Assembly: GCF_900114975.1 (NCBI RefSeq)
Contig: NZ_FOUU01000005.1
Coordinates: 62,001 to 126,000, forward strand
Direction of reading: 5' to 3'
Origin: Thermodesulforhabdus norvegica
GTDB taxonomy: Bacteria; Desulfobacterota; Syntrophobacteria; Syntrophobacterales; Thermodesulforhabdaceae
DNA length: 64,000 nt
In this document: one piece after another, positions 8,455-17,621 of the stretch
Layout: each line of letters begins with the position of its first letter
Numbering within the stretch: the first letter of the stretch is position 1
Position numbers and translations under genes: made by a program
The notes under the pieces: model-generated
Told to the model about the DNA's origin: nothing
The model's database searches: none
The model's input: the letters and a program-made list of their open reading frames with translations, nothing else

Positions 8455-9314
8455 ACGGACGAGACCTGATTGTATGGTGGAACGGAAGATTTGAACATGT
8501 AAATGCGGTGCGGATAAGTCCGCTGGACCGTGGCCTCCAGTACGGTGATGGATTGTTCGAGACAGTGAGAGTAGAAAAGGGTAGAGCTCTTTTTCTGGAA
8601 GAGCATCTGAATCGGCTGGCAAAAAGCCTTGAGGAGTTGAGAATCAACCCTAATTTACCGGAACTCCGTACTTTCCTTGATGCATACGAGACGGCCCATA
8701 TCGTTCACGACTTGATCAGGAGAAACGGGCTGGAAGACAGGATCTGCCGGCTTAAAATTATCGTCACCAGAGGCGTTGCAGACGGACTAGGCCTTCCCGA
8801 AGCGACTGCGCCCACTGTCATAATGATGGTCTTTCCCTACAACCCGCCTAATCCTGAAGAGTACGAAGTGGGGTGGAAGGCCATTACATTGCGCCATATT
8901 TTCACTCCCTTCTGTGCTCGTTATAAGACGCTGAATTATCTGGTTTTTCTCATGGCGAGAGAGGAAGCCAGAAGAAGAGGGGCTCAAGAAGCCCTGCTGG
9001 TTGACAGGGAGGAGCATCTTGCAGAGGGTGCCGCATCAAGTCTTCTTGCGTTCAAGGACGGTTTCTGGATAGAGCCGGTGACTTCCTGGAAGCTTCCGGG
9101 TGTAACGATAGCCAAGGTGATTGAATTTTTGAAGGAAATGGGAGAAAAAGTAAGTAAAATGCGGTTCTCCGTTGAGGACCTCCGAAAGTGTGATACCCTC
9201 TGGATTACAAACTCCATGATCGGGGTGATGCCCCTGAGCAGTGTGGACGACAGAAAGTTGCCCGACCTTAAAGCGGGCCTTGCAGAGGTTGTTCGAAACA
9301 GGTTGTTTTCCTGA
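8451..9314 (+). CDS. pabC: Class IV aminotransferase, probable aminodeoxychorismate lyase
   Basis: A 287-residue PLP enzyme of fold type IV. LDRGLQYGDGLFETVRVEKG (residues about 24-43) is the classic N-terminal signature, YKTLNYLVFLMA (near 160) supplies the PLP-binding Lys, and QEALLVDREEHLAEGAASSL (near 180) is the conserved cofactor segment. In this position after pabA and pabB the expected job is cleavage of aminodeoxychorismate to p-aminobenzoate and pyruvate. Branched-chain or D-amino acid aminotransferases share the fold and cannot be excluded from sequence alone. Start overlaps pabB by four bases. Confidence 0.8.
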   Translation: MNGRDLIVWWNGRFEHVNAVRISPLDRGLQYGDGLFETVRVEKGRALFLEEHLNRLAKSLEELRINPNLPELRTFLDAYETAHIVHDLIRRNGLEDRICRLKIIVTRGVADGLGLPEATAPTVIMMVFPYNPPNPEEYEVGWKAITLRHIFTPFCARYKTLNYLVFLMAREEARRRGAQEALLVDREEHLAEGAASSLLAFKDGFWIEPVTSWKLPGVTIAKVIEFLKEMGEKVSKMRFSVEDLRKCDTLWITNSMIGVMPLSSVDDRKLPDLKAGLAEVVRNRLFS

Positions 9315-9331
9315 GAAAAGGGAGACAGAGT

Positions 9332-10396
9332 GTGGTGCAGGGAAAAGAAGTGTTCGTACAGGATCTGAAGCCGAACGACCGGGTTGATTCCATATTTATA
9401 GTAAGCGACAAGAAGGTGCTTCCCACAAGAACCGGTAAATACTATGTCTCAATAAAGTTGACCGATAGAACGGGGTCTCTTCCCGCAAAGATATGGGACA
9501 GCGGAGGGGTAGAGTTCTCGGAAGTACCGTCTGCTGGACCCGTCAGGGTAACCGGTCGTGTGGAGCTTTTCGAGAATGTTCTGCAGGTGATCATAGATGA
9601 TATTAGAAGCGTGCCCCCTGATCAGGTTAAATCCGAGGATTTCGTGCCCTCTCTTGATCGGGAAGAAATGGTGAGGTTAAAGGACGAACTGAGGCGAGTA
9701 TTCTATGGAAAACTCAGTTGCCGGTACTACAGAGCCCTCTGGGATGCCTTTCTGCTGGACAAAGAGTTGCAAAAGGGGTTTGTGAAAGCACCCGGGGCGG
9801 TGAAGATCCATCATTCCTATCTCGGCGGCCTTCTCCAGCATACTGTTGGAGTTCTCAGGCTGGTTGACGCCATGTGCGATATCTATCGTGAGCTTAATCG
9901 AGATCTAATACTAACAGGAGCGCTTCTTCACGATATAGGCAAGATCAGGGAATATTCTTACGATCTGGAACTGGGTGTGACCGACGAAGGACGGCTCCTG
10001 GGGCATATTGTAATAGGGCTGCAGATCTTTGATAGCCTGTTGAAGAAGGTCGGCTCGATTCCGGAAGAAAAAAGTCTCCTGTTGAGGCATCTCATAGCAA
10101 GCCACCACGGTCAGCTTGAATTCGGATCCCCTAAGGTCCCCATGACCAGAGAGGCACTGGTGCTTCATTTTGCAGATAACATTGATGCCCGCTTAAACGA
10201 ATTAAATCGTCTTTACGACGAAACGGAAAAACAAACACTGTGGACGCCTTATCAGCAAAGATACGGTACTCAGTTTTACATTGGCCCTGACTCGGAGGTG
10301 TTGACGGGGGCCTTTCGGGAAAACAATACAGGCAGTGATAAATCCGCTCAGCTTTCTCTCGATGAGATACTCAAACAGCGAACCGGCGGGATTTAA
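9332..10396 (+). CDS. YhaM-type 3'-5' exonuclease: OB-fold plus HD domain
   Basis: A 354-residue protein with an N-terminal OB nucleic-acid-binding fold (residues about 8-100; KYYVSIKLTDRTGSLPAKIWD) and an HD metal-dependent phosphohydrolase domain (about 155-290). The HD motif shows HHSYLGGLLQHTVGVLRL, then GALLHDIGK and LRHLIASHHG. This arrangement matches YhaM of Firmicutes, a 3'-5' exoribonuclease. The start is a GTG at 9332 with AAGGGAG seven bases upstream; a second GTG follows directly. It sits between pabC and tmk in the same run. Substrate preference (RNA or DNA) cannot be seen. Confidence 0.8.
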   Translation: MVQGKEVFVQDLKPNDRVDSIFIVSDKKVLPTRTGKYYVSIKLTDRTGSLPAKIWDSGGVEFSEVPSAGPVRVTGRVELFENVLQVIIDDIRSVPPDQVKSEDFVPSLDREEMVRLKDELRRVFYGKLSCRYYRALWDAFLLDKELQKGFVKAPGAVKIHHSYLGGLLQHTVGVLRLVDAMCDIYRELNRDLILTGALLHDIGKIREYSYDLELGVTDEGRLLGHIVIGLQIFDSLLKKVGSIPEEKSLLLRHLIASHHGQLEFGSPKVPMTREALVLHFADNIDARLNELNRLYDETEKQTLWTPYQQRYGTQFYIGPDSEVLTGAFRENNTGSDKSAQLSLDEILKQRTGGI

Positions 10397-10398
10397 AC

Positions 10399-11019
10399 AT
10401 GTTCCAGAAGAAAGTTCTCTGTTTCGAAGGAATAGACGGCTCAGGAAAGACCACTCTTGTTCGTATCCTTTCCGAAAGAATATCGTGTCCCGTTTTGGTT
10501 ATCGCAGATCCCGGCGGTTCCGAACTGGGGAACCGGATAAGGCGGATCCTTTCGGATTCAGGAAGCACTGCCCACCCCTGGGTTGATGCACTTCTTTTTC
10601 TGGCAGGGCGGGTTGAAAACATACACAGAATGATTCTTCCTGCGCTGCAGCAAGAGAAATGCGTACTCCTGGACCGCTTTTTTGACTCAACCTTTGCCTA
10701 TCAGGGATATGGCCAGGGCCTTAACCTTCAGGCCCTGAAGAAAGTTTCGGATGCCGTGTTGGAGGGATTTAGGCCGGACCTGACTTTTATACTGGATTGC
10801 CCCGTGGAGGTTGCGGCAAAACGGATTGAAGATAGACCGGAAGTTTTAAGCAGATGGGAGCGGCTGGGAAGGTCCTTTATGGAGCGGGTGAGACAGGGTT
10901 ATCTTGAAATAGCCGGGTCCGATCCGGACAGATATGTTGTGCTTGACGCCACGGCGGATCCAGAAACCCTCTGTCGAAGGGTGCTTGACATTTGCGAGAG
11001 GCTACGGGGAAGTTCGTGA
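10399..11019 (+). CDS. tmk: Thymidylate kinase
   Basis: A 206-residue kinase converting dTMP to dTDP for DNA synthesis. The P-loop FEGIDGSGKTTLVRIL is at residues about 8-23, LDRFFDSTFAYQGYGQGL near residue 92 is the DR-containing signature, and a LID-like segment with RPEVLSRWERLG follows near 148. Length is normal for the family. It begins two bases after the YhaM-like gene and overlaps holB by one base at its stop. The tmk-holB-ricT-metG order is common in bacteria and supports all four calls. Confidence 0.95.
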   Translation: MFQKKVLCFEGIDGSGKTTLVRILSERISCPVLVIADPGGSELGNRIRRILSDSGSTAHPWVDALLFLAGRVENIHRMILPALQQEKCVLLDRFFDSTFAYQGYGQGLNLQALKKVSDAVLEGFRPDLTFILDCPVEVAAKRIEDRPEVLSRWERLGRSFMERVRQGYLEIAGSDPDRYVVLDATADPETLCRRVLDICERLRGSS

Positions 11020-11993
11020 TGAATCTGAAATTTGAAAGTGTGTGGTGGCAGGCCAGAGCGGAGAGGTTGCTAACGGGTTTCATCAAACGGGGCAGGATTC
11101 CCCATGCCGTTGTCCTTGCCGGACGACCCGGCATAGGAAAACGCCTGCTCGCGGAAGCCTTCGCTGCCGCTCTTATGTGCAGAGGTCCCGAAGTTGAGTT
11201 TACGGGCATGGCCTGCGGAGGGTGTTCTTCCTGCCGCAGACTTCTGTCGGGCATGAATCCCGACCTGATGGTCCTTCGTCCGGAAGGACAGGCTATAAAG
11301 ATCGATCGGGTCAGAGAGATTGCCTCAGAACTTTCCTTTGCCCCTCTTGCCTCAAAACGCAGGGTAATACTTCTGGAGGATGCCGAGAGGCTGGGTGACG
11401 AAGCGGCCAATGCACTGCTTAAATCGCTCGAAGAACCCCCGGCTCACAATGTTTTTATTCTGCTCGCCTCCAACGTTTATGCCTTGCTTCCTACTTTGCG
11501 TTCTCGATGTTTCACTATCACGCTTCAGCCCGTGCCTTATGATGAGTTGATCAGAACCGCACGGCAATTAAAGGATCTGACACCGGAAGAAGCCGGTCTC
11601 TGCGCATTCCTTGCTCAGGGCAGCAGGGCAAACCTGGAAAAGTGGCTTGACGGTGATCATAGAAAGAAGTGGAACAGGATAGACGAGTGGGTGAAGAAGC
11701 TGGGCCGTGTGCCCTTAAGATATTTTTTCAAAGAAGTACGAGAACTCGTGGAATCTGAAAATTCGCTTGAAGAAACCCTTCAGCTCTTAAAACTCTGGTT
11801 GATTCTCTTTATAAGAGAAGCGATTCGTAGTAAGAAGGCTCTGAAAGAGGGCTGGTTTGATGCCTTTGACTTCGTTGAGGAAGGGGAACAGGCCCTTAAG
11901 GTAAATGTCAATAAGCTGATGCTGATGGAGGAAGTGGGGCTTGTTCTGAGGGAAGCTGTTTATGAAGCGTATAGTAGGTGTGAGGTTTCGTGA
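11019..11993 (+). CDS. holB: DNA polymerase III delta' subunit
   Basis: A 324-residue clamp-loader subunit of the AAA+ family. The opening IPHAVVLAGRPGIGKRLLAEAFA contains a degenerate P-loop ending GKR instead of GKT/S, as expected for delta', which does not hydrolyse ATP. The zinc-module cysteines appear in CGGCSSCRRLL near residue 72, and LEDAERLGDEAANALLKSLEEPP (near 124) followed by FILLASN and LRSRCFTI is the conserved clamp-loader core. The ATG at 11019 overlaps the tmk stop (TGATG) with GGGGA upstream; an upstream in-frame start at 10992 is less likely. It overlaps the next gene by 32 bp. Confidence 0.92.
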   Translation: MNLKFESVWWQARAERLLTGFIKRGRIPHAVVLAGRPGIGKRLLAEAFAAALMCRGPEVEFTGMACGGCSSCRRLLSGMNPDLMVLRPEGQAIKIDRVREIASELSFAPLASKRRVILLEDAERLGDEAANALLKSLEEPPAHNVFILLASNVYALLPTLRSRCFTITLQPVPYDELIRTARQLKDLTPEEAGLCAFLAQGSRANLEKWLDGDHRKKWNRIDEWVKKLGRVPLRYFFKEVRELVESENSLEETLQLLKLWLILFIREAIRSKKALKEGWFDAFDFVEEGEQALKVNVNKLMLMEEVGLVLREAVYEAYSRCEVS

Positions 11994-12846
11994 GCGTGGG
12001 TTTGTTTACCACTTCGACTGCGGTCCCTGGGATGTGAAGAAGGGCGACTATGTGATTGCCGAATCCCCGGAAGGGCCTGCCGTGGGGGTTGTGGTGGAAG
12101 ACCCTGTGCCTCTTGAGGAAAGTGGCAGCAGGCTGAAGATAAAAACGATAGAAAGGCCTGCTACGGACGAGGAACTTGAGAAGTATCGGAGAGACAGAGA
12201 TTTCGAGCGGTATGCCAGGGAATATTGCCTTGAACGTATCAGAGCTCATGGGCTTCCCATGAAACTCGTGGATGTGGAACTGCTTTTCGATGGATCCAAG
12301 ATAATTTTTTACTTCACGGCAGACGGTCGTGTTGATTTCAGAGAACTCCTTAAGGACCTTGTTCGTCACCTGAGAATGAGGATAGAGCTTCGTCAGATCG
12401 GCGTGAGAAACCATGCGGCAATGGTGGGCGGGCTCGGCATGTGCGGTCGGCCTGTGTGCTGTGCACAGTTTCTAAAGAAGTTCCATCCCGTATCCATCAA
12501 AATGGCAAAAGAACAGAACCTTAGCCTTAATCCACTGAAAATCTCCGGAGCTTGCGGTCGTCTCATGTGCTGTCTCCAGTATGAAAGCGAGGTTTACGGT
12601 TATCTAAAACAGGGACTCCCCAGGGTCGGTAAGCGAATCGAAACGGAATGGGGTAGCGGGAAGGTCATAAGACAGAATGTACTCGAGCGAACCATCACCG
12701 TTGAGCTGGATGAGGGAAGGCTGGTAGACATTGTTTATCCCATGCCGGATAACGAAGATAAGATGGAAGGGGAAGACGACAATATAGAGGACTTGGACCT
12801 GACAGATTATGACAACGGAGATGAAGGATGGAGCGATTCTACGTAA
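11962..12846 (+). CDS. ricT: PSP1-domain protein, RicT/YaaT-like
   Basis: A 294-residue protein with a PSP1 C-terminal domain. The hallmark cysteines are present: GGLGMCGRPVCCAQFL (near residue 155) and SGACGRLMCCLQYE (near 195). In Bacillus subtilis RicT works with RicA and RicF as an iron-sulphur protein complex that affects RNase Y processing; whether this holds here is unknown because no partner gene is present. The tail is strongly acidic (EDKMEGEDDNIEDLDLTDYD). Start overlaps holB by 32 bp and its end overlaps metG by 19 bp, so the three are tightly coupled. Confidence 0.85.
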   Translation: MKRIVGVRFRERGFVYHFDCGPWDVKKGDYVIAESPEGPAVGVVVEDPVPLEESGSRLKIKTIERPATDEELEKYRRDRDFERYAREYCLERIRAHGLPMKLVDVELLFDGSKIIFYFTADGRVDFRELLKDLVRHLRMRIELRQIGVRNHAAMVGGLGMCGRPVCCAQFLKKFHPVSIKMAKEQNLSLNPLKISGACGRLMCCLQYESEVYGYLKQGLPRVGKRIETEWGSGKVIRQNVLERTITVELDEGRLVDIVYPMPDNEDKMEGEDDNIEDLDLTDYDNGDEGWSDST

Positions 12847-14759
12847 CTACTCCGATTTACTATGTGAACGCTGCACCACACATAGGACATGCCTATACCA
12901 CTATCGTAGCCGATGTGGTTAACAGGTTTTACAGACTCATGGGCTACGAAACATACTTCCTGACCGGAACGGATGAACATGGGGACAAGATCGCTCAGGC
13001 GGCAAGAGAGGCAGGCGAGGATACCAGGGCTTATGTGGACAGGATAAGTCGGCTCTTCAGAGAGCTCTGGCCTAAGTTAAACATTTCAAACGACGATTTT
13101 ATTCGAACCACCGAGGAACGGCACAAAAGGGTGGTTCAGCATATTCTTCAGAAGGTTTACGATTCGGGGGATATTTATTTTGGATCCTATAGGGGGCTCT
13201 ATTGCATTGGTTGTGAAAGATTCTATACGGAGCGGGAGCTTGTAGACGGCAAATGCCCCGATCATGATAAGCCGCCTGTCCTGCGTGAGGAAGAGAACTA
13301 CTTCTTCAGAATGAGCCGGTATCAGGATTGGCTTGTTAAATACATAGAGGATCATCCCGATTTCATCAGACCCGAAAGGTACAGGAATGAAGTTCTTTCC
13401 TTCCTAAAAGAACCGCTTGAAGATCTCTGCATTTCCCGACCTAAAGAACGACTTGACTGGGGAATACCGCTTCCCTTTGATGACAGATACGTTACCTACG
13501 TCTGGTTCGATGCTTTGATAAATTATATTTCCGCCCTGGGATATCCCGACGGAGAGCTGTTCAGAAAATTCTGGCCGGTGGCGCATCACATTATAGCGAA
13601 GGACATTTTGAAGCCTCACGGTATCTACTGGCCTACCATGCTTAAGGCGGCAGGGATCGAACCTTACAGGTCTCTGATGGTCCATGGCTACTGGAAGATA
13701 GAAGAAGGTAAAATGAGTAAGAGTAAGGGCACGGTGGTGCGCCCTCTCGATCTGGTCTCAGTTTACGGCCTTGACGCCTTCAGGTATTTTCTAATCCGTG
13801 AAATGGTCTTTGGCCTGGATGCCAACTTCAGTGAAGAGGCACTGATTCAACGCCTCAATGCCGACCTTGCAAACGATCTGGGGAATCTCTTCAGCCGAAC
13901 AATGGCGATGGTTCAAAAGTACTGTGATGGAAAGGTGCCGCCTCTGGAAGGAGAAGCGGGTCCCCGGGAAAAAGCAATTCATGAGCAAATAGAATCCACG
14001 AAAGCAGCCTACGATACTTCAATGAGGACCTTCGGCTTTCACAAAGCAATGATGAGCGTCTGGGAACTGATAAATGCTGCTAATAAGTATGTGGACGAGA
14101 CGGCCCCGTGGGAGCTGGCTAAAAGCGCATCCGAACGAAACTATCTTAACCGGGTTCTGCGTACACTCCTTGAGATCAATCATCTCGTGGCAGTCATGAT
14201 TGCTCCGGTTATGCCCGGTACGGCCGAAGAGATGTTGAAGCGGCTTGGAAGGTCGATAAAGGCTAGAGATTTGAGGTGGGAATCGGATGCAGGCTTTCCG
14301 GCACTTCAGGAAGGAGTGCCGGTAGAAAAAGGCAAAGCACTATTTCCGAGAGTGGACATTGAAGCCTGGAGGACTCGAAGGTCCGAAGAACCTGTAAGCC
14401 CGGAAAAGGGCAAACCTGAAGAGGCAGAACGGAGAACGGAGATGCTGGGTATCGATGAGTTCAGAAAAGTCGATCTGAGGATCGGGAATGTTCTTGAGGC
14501 CGAGGCAATTCCCGGCTCGAAGAAGCTGTTACGACTTGTGGTGGATGTGGGAGAAAAAAGGCAGGTCGTTGCGGGTATCGCCCAGCACTACTCGCCTGAA
14601 GAACTAATAGGAAAAAAGGTTGTCGTGGTGTGCAATTTGAAGCCGGTGAAGCTGATGGGCGTTGAGTCTCAAGGTATGGTACTTGCCGCAGAGTCGGAAA
14701 ATCGGCTTTCTCTTCTAACCTGTGATCGGGATATTTCTCCGGGATCGCCTGTTCTTTAA
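12828..14759 (+). CDS. metG: Methionyl-tRNA synthetase with C-terminal tRNA-binding domain
   Basis: A 643-residue class I aminoacyl-tRNA synthetase charging tRNA-Met. The HIGH motif is PHIGHAYTT (from residue 10), KMSKSKG starts at residue 295, and the metal knuckle shows CIGCERFYTERELVDGKCPDH near residue 125. Residues about 540-643 form the EMAP/Trbp111-like OB tRNA-binding domain (FRKVDLRIGNVLEAEAIPGSKKLL). A charged linker (about 510-535) joins the parts. It is the last gene of the 6.4-14.8 kb run and is followed at once by an intrinsic terminator. Confidence 0.96.
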   Translation: MERFYVTTPIYYVNAAPHIGHAYTTIVADVVNRFYRLMGYETYFLTGTDEHGDKIAQAAREAGEDTRAYVDRISRLFRELWPKLNISNDDFIRTTEERHKRVVQHILQKVYDSGDIYFGSYRGLYCIGCERFYTERELVDGKCPDHDKPPVLREEENYFFRMSRYQDWLVKYIEDHPDFIRPERYRNEVLSFLKEPLEDLCISRPKERLDWGIPLPFDDRYVTYVWFDALINYISALGYPDGELFRKFWPVAHHIIAKDILKPHGIYWPTMLKAAGIEPYRSLMVHGYWKIEEGKMSKSKGTVVRPLDLVSVYGLDAFRYFLIREMVFGLDANFSEEALIQRLNADLANDLGNLFSRTMAMVQKYCDGKVPPLEGEAGPREKAIHEQIESTKAAYDTSMRTFGFHKAMMSVWELINAANKYVDETAPWELAKSASERNYLNRVLRTLLEINHLVAVMIAPVMPGTAEEMLKRLGRSIKARDLRWESDAGFPALQEGVPVEKGKALFPRVDIEAWRTRRSEEPVSPEKGKPEEAERRTEMLGIDEFRKVDLRIGNVLEAEAIPGSKKLLRLVVDVGEKRQVVAGIAQHYSPEELIGKKVVVVCNLKPVKLMGVESQGMVLAAESENRLSLLTCDRDISPGSPVL

Positions 14760-14767
14760 GATGAGGT

Positions 14768-14806
14768 GCAGGCGGCCGCATTTATGAGTGTGGCCGCCTG
14801 CTTTTT
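14768..14806 (+). terminator. Intrinsic terminator after metG
   Basis: A perfect 10-bp stem, GCAGGCGGCC at 14768-14777 with GGCCGCCTGC at 14792-14801, and a T5 run directly after. It begins nine bases after the metG stop and ends the long plus-strand run. Confidence 0.88.
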
Positions 14807-14810
14807 CGTG

Positions 14811-15164
14811 TTAGTGAAGGACTTTTTCCGTAGATTCAACAGGAGCAAGGCTTACGTATTCTCCCTCGTCTTTGAGCTCATAAGAGCGGTTTCCAATTGT
14901 GAAAGGCGACTGGTAGGTAAAAGGAATGTTCAGGTCTTTCGCTGTGGACATGGATTCGAGAAGCCAATGCAGTATCCAGGCGTATTCTTCAAGGTTTGAA
15001 AGAATGTGTTCGGGACGAATTCTTATTTCCTTTATGTCAAAGAGCTCGCGAAGCCCCTTCGTTTCAAAGCTTTGTGTTTCAGGATCCCAATTCAGCTCGA
15101 TAAACTGCCCGGGTTCTTCCGAATTCTGAATTCTCATAAGGGTTCTGGTGTTTTCTTCCGTCAT
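14811..15164 (-). CDS. Hypothetical 117-residue acidic protein
   Basis: I do not recognise this protein. It is acidic, has no cysteines, no signal peptide and no membrane segment; mixed strands and helices with an aromatic core (EEYAWILHWLLESM near residue 60) suggest a small folded cytoplasmic protein. The ATG is supported by AAGGAG nine bases upstream. It stands alone, convergent with metG and divergent from the GT9 gene, with 280 bp upstream. Confidence 0.75.
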   Translation of the reverse strand: MTEENTRTLMRIQNSEEPGQFIELNWDPETQSFETKGLRELFDIKEIRIRPEHILSNLEEYAWILHWLLESMSTAKDLNIPFTYQSPFTIGNRSYELKDEGEYVSLAPVESTEKVLH

Positions 15165-15355
15165 AGCATTCTCCTTTCTGTTCTTAAAGTTTTTTCCCTT
15201 TTCTCTCTGTCTAAAATATAACCATTTCCTTTAAGGATTACCCGATGGTTTGTCTAATTTTTTCCTGGGCACCTGAGACTGAAACAGAAATTTCGTGGCC
15301 TTGCTTTTATTTCACGATTCCTATTAAGGTCCTGAAGGTTTAAAGCTTACGAAGC

Positions 15356-15385
15356 CCGGCAATGTGGACACTTATGCCGGTTTTT
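15356..15385 (+). terminator. Weak terminator-like hairpin in the 280-bp gap before the GT9 gene
   Basis: CCGGCA at 15356-15361 pairs with TGCCGG at 15375-15380, followed by T5. The loop is 13 bases and the stem only 6 bp. It lies 60 bp before the GT9 start, so it could be a leader attenuator or chance. I see no known riboswitch fold in this gap. Confidence 0.3.
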
Positions 15386-15444
15386 GATATAGCCTTCCGG
15401 GCCCGATATCGGCCGTAAAGGAATAGCCGTTACGGTAGAGGATA

Positions 15445-16446
15445 ATGGATAAAATTACGGTTTTTCATCGGGGGGCGCTGGGAGACTTCTTGCTGGCATG
15501 CCCGGTGATCAAAGGTCTATCGGAGTTTATGAAGGTGCAGGTTTACTTTATGGCGAGGCGGGACTATGTGGCACTGGTAAGGAATGCGCCTTTTTTCGCC
15601 GGCTTTATCCCCCACGACAGTTCTTCGATTGCGCCTTTTTTTGATGATTTTCTCTGGAAAAAGGCGAAAGTTCCGAATGTACTGACCGAATCAAAGGCTG
15701 CCTTCTTCTTTGGTCAGAAATTTCTCAGAAATGTCGTGGATCGCCTGAATAAAAGACTGGGCAACGATGTATGCTATTGGGTACAGTCCTTTCCTGACTT
15801 AAATTCCTGCGTAAAAAAACATGTGACCTTTTTCCTGAGGGATCAGCTGAAGGAACTCGGTTTTCCCCTTGAACTGCAATACTTCAATCCTCTGGATCAC
15901 GAAAAGGGTCTCCTTTCCGCCTCTTGTTCAAAAGACCGACCCGTTGTTATCCATCCCGGCAGTGGTGGACTGAGGAAGATCTGGCCCTTAAAAAACTGGC
16001 GGGCTACCGTTCTCTACATAAAACAAAAATATCCCGCAATTCCGGTCCTTATCGTAATCGGTCCCGCGGACGATGTAGCCAGGCCTCTTGCTAAGAGCTT
16101 AGAAGAATTGCCCGGGGTATCCGTGGTGGACGGTCCGGAACTTATGGAACTCGCACGCATTCTGGCAACATCACGGATATATCTCGGAAACGACTCCGGT
16201 GTAAGTCATCTTGCCGCTGCCGTAGGGGCGGCATGCTGTGTAATATTTGGCCGAACAGACCCCAGTGTATGGGCCCCCCTTGGAAAAGATGTTACAATCG
16301 TTAAGGATTGCTGGGATGAGATCGACGTTACGGCGGAGGACTTTCGCATGCCTCCCGATAAGGCCCTACATCCCGAAATCCGGGCCTTTATAGATCGCAG
16401 GCTGGCGGATTGTGACCTGCCGAGAACCGGGAAGTCCTTTCATTGA
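15445..16446 (+). CDS. Glycosyltransferase family 9 (heptosyltransferase-like)
   Basis: A 333-residue GT-B enzyme of the ADP-heptose:LPS heptosyltransferase family, likely acting in LPS core assembly on the inner face of the membrane. Typical features are the N-terminal HRGALGDFLLACPVIKGL, the central VVIHPGSGGLRKIWPLKNW (near residue 170) and the donor-site segment YLGNDSGVSHLAAAVGAACCVIFGRTDPSVWAP (in two parts near residues 250-280). The ATG has a GAGGAT-type site. It slightly overlaps the extended frame of the next gene, whose real start is 47 bp downstream of this stop. Confidence 0.85.
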   Translation: MDKITVFHRGALGDFLLACPVIKGLSEFMKVQVYFMARRDYVALVRNAPFFAGFIPHDSSSIAPFFDDFLWKKAKVPNVLTESKAAFFFGQKFLRNVVDRLNKRLGNDVCYWVQSFPDLNSCVKKHVTFFLRDQLKELGFPLELQYFNPLDHEKGLLSASCSKDRPVVIHPGSGGLRKIWPLKNWRATVLYIKQKYPAIPVLIVIGPADDVARPLAKSLEELPGVSVVDGPELMELARILATSRIYLGNDSGVSHLAAAVGAACCVIFGRTDPSVWAPLGKDVTIVKDCWDEIDVTAEDFRMPPDKALHPEIRAFIDRRLADCDLPRTGKSFH

Positions 16447-16493
16447 GGTTTTCTGCTGGCTGGCAGATTATAAGAAAGAAGAGGCATCTTTTG

Positions 16494-17618
16494 ATGAGAC
16501 TGAAGACCGTTGCCGTTCTTGTCGTCGCCTTGTTATGCGTTGCCTGCCGTGAAAAACCCATAAAGATAGGTTTACTATGCCCGCTTACCGGTCCCTATGC
16601 AGACCTGGGTGTGCACGGCAGAAATGGTGCCCGCCTTGCCGTGGAAGATATAAATCGAAATGGCGGCATCGGAGGACGCAGGATTACGTTGATCGTTTAT
16701 AATGACGAAAGCACTCTTGATGGTGCCGTAAGGGGTTATGAAGCTCTGGCCCGTGAGGGGGTCGTAACCGTGGTGGGGCCAATGACCAGCGAACAGTCAA
16801 TGGCCGTTGTGAAGGATTCTTCGTCTGTAGGGATTCCCCTGCTTTCGCCCACTACATCAACCCCGTGGCTTTCGGGCAAGAAAGATCTGTTTTTCCGAAT
16901 ACAGCCGGAGACGGACAAGGCTGCGGTGATGCTTGCACGGGTAATAGCCGGCCGTCCGGAAATAGAGAGGGTTTGTGTCGCGGACGATGTACGCAATAAG
17001 GCTCACACTGCTCCTCTGAAACAGGCCTTTGTGTCGGAATATACGAGATTGCAGGGAAGGGTGATTTGCGATCTAACCATCGACCCTCTGGACGATCGAT
17101 TTATCGAATCCCTATCTGAAAAGATAGGGTACCACAATCCCGATGCTCTGGTAATTATGGCCTCGGCACGACATACGGGACAAATGGTGAGGACGCTCTC
17201 GCAAAAATACCCCTCCTTGAGGTTTTTTTCCTGCGGATGGGCTCAAACCGAAGAGCTTATTGCTCAGGCAGGCATTGCGGCTGAGCGGATTTTGCTTCTG
17301 GCCGACAACATGCCGGTGGAAGCGACTGAACCTTTAAGAAGGTTTTCATGGGATTACAGATCCCGCTACGGAATAAAGCCTGCTTTTCCCGCCGTGCGTG
17401 CCCACGATGCCGTAAAACTTCTGGTGAAAGCATTGAGAAATTGCAACGATGACCTCAATAATTTAAAAGAAGAACTTTCCAGGCCCCGAACCTTTACGGC
17501 CCTTTCCGGCAGGATCATTCTCGACGAATATGGGGATGCCAGCGGCGATTTTTATCTCGTAACCGTCAGAGGCGGAGAGTTTGAGCTGATAAACCGAATA
17601 AAAATGACGAGGCCCTGA
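16494..17618 (+). CDS. Branched-chain amino acid type ABC substrate-binding lipoprotein
   Basis: A 374-residue periplasmic binding protein of the LivJ/Peripla_BP_6 type. It opens with a lipoprotein signal (hydrophobic VAVLVVALLCVAC, so lipidation at Cys17) and then IKIGLLCPLTGPYADLG, the family's usual first strand, plus GGRRITLIVYNDES-like second motif near residue 60. I chose the ATG at 16494 because it gives the correct lipobox, with GAGG about nine bases upstream. No permease or ATPase genes follow; a sensor kinase does. The protein may therefore deliver ligand information to the kinase instead of feeding a transporter. That role is inference. Confidence 0.85.
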   Translation: MRLKTVAVLVVALLCVACREKPIKIGLLCPLTGPYADLGVHGRNGARLAVEDINRNGGIGGRRITLIVYNDESTLDGAVRGYEALAREGVVTVVGPMTSEQSMAVVKDSSSVGIPLLSPTTSTPWLSGKKDLFFRIQPETDKAAVMLARVIAGRPEIERVCVADDVRNKAHTAPLKQAFVSEYTRLQGRVICDLTIDPLDDRFIESLSEKIGYHNPDALVIMASARHTGQMVRTLSQKYPSLRFFSCGWAQTEELIAQAGIAAERILLLADNMPVEATEPLRRFSWDYRSRYGIKPAFPAVRAHDAVKLLVKALRNCNDDLNNLKEELSRPRTFTALSGRIILDEYGDASGDFYLVTVRGGEFELINRIKMTRP

Positions 17619-17621
17619 GTT

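Noticed and set aside
15165-15444. Possible riboswitch (c-di-GMP-like) or sigma54 promoter before the GT9 gene
   Set aside because: Conserved core bases of the c-di-GMP class and the GG/GC spacing of sigma54 promoters are absent.
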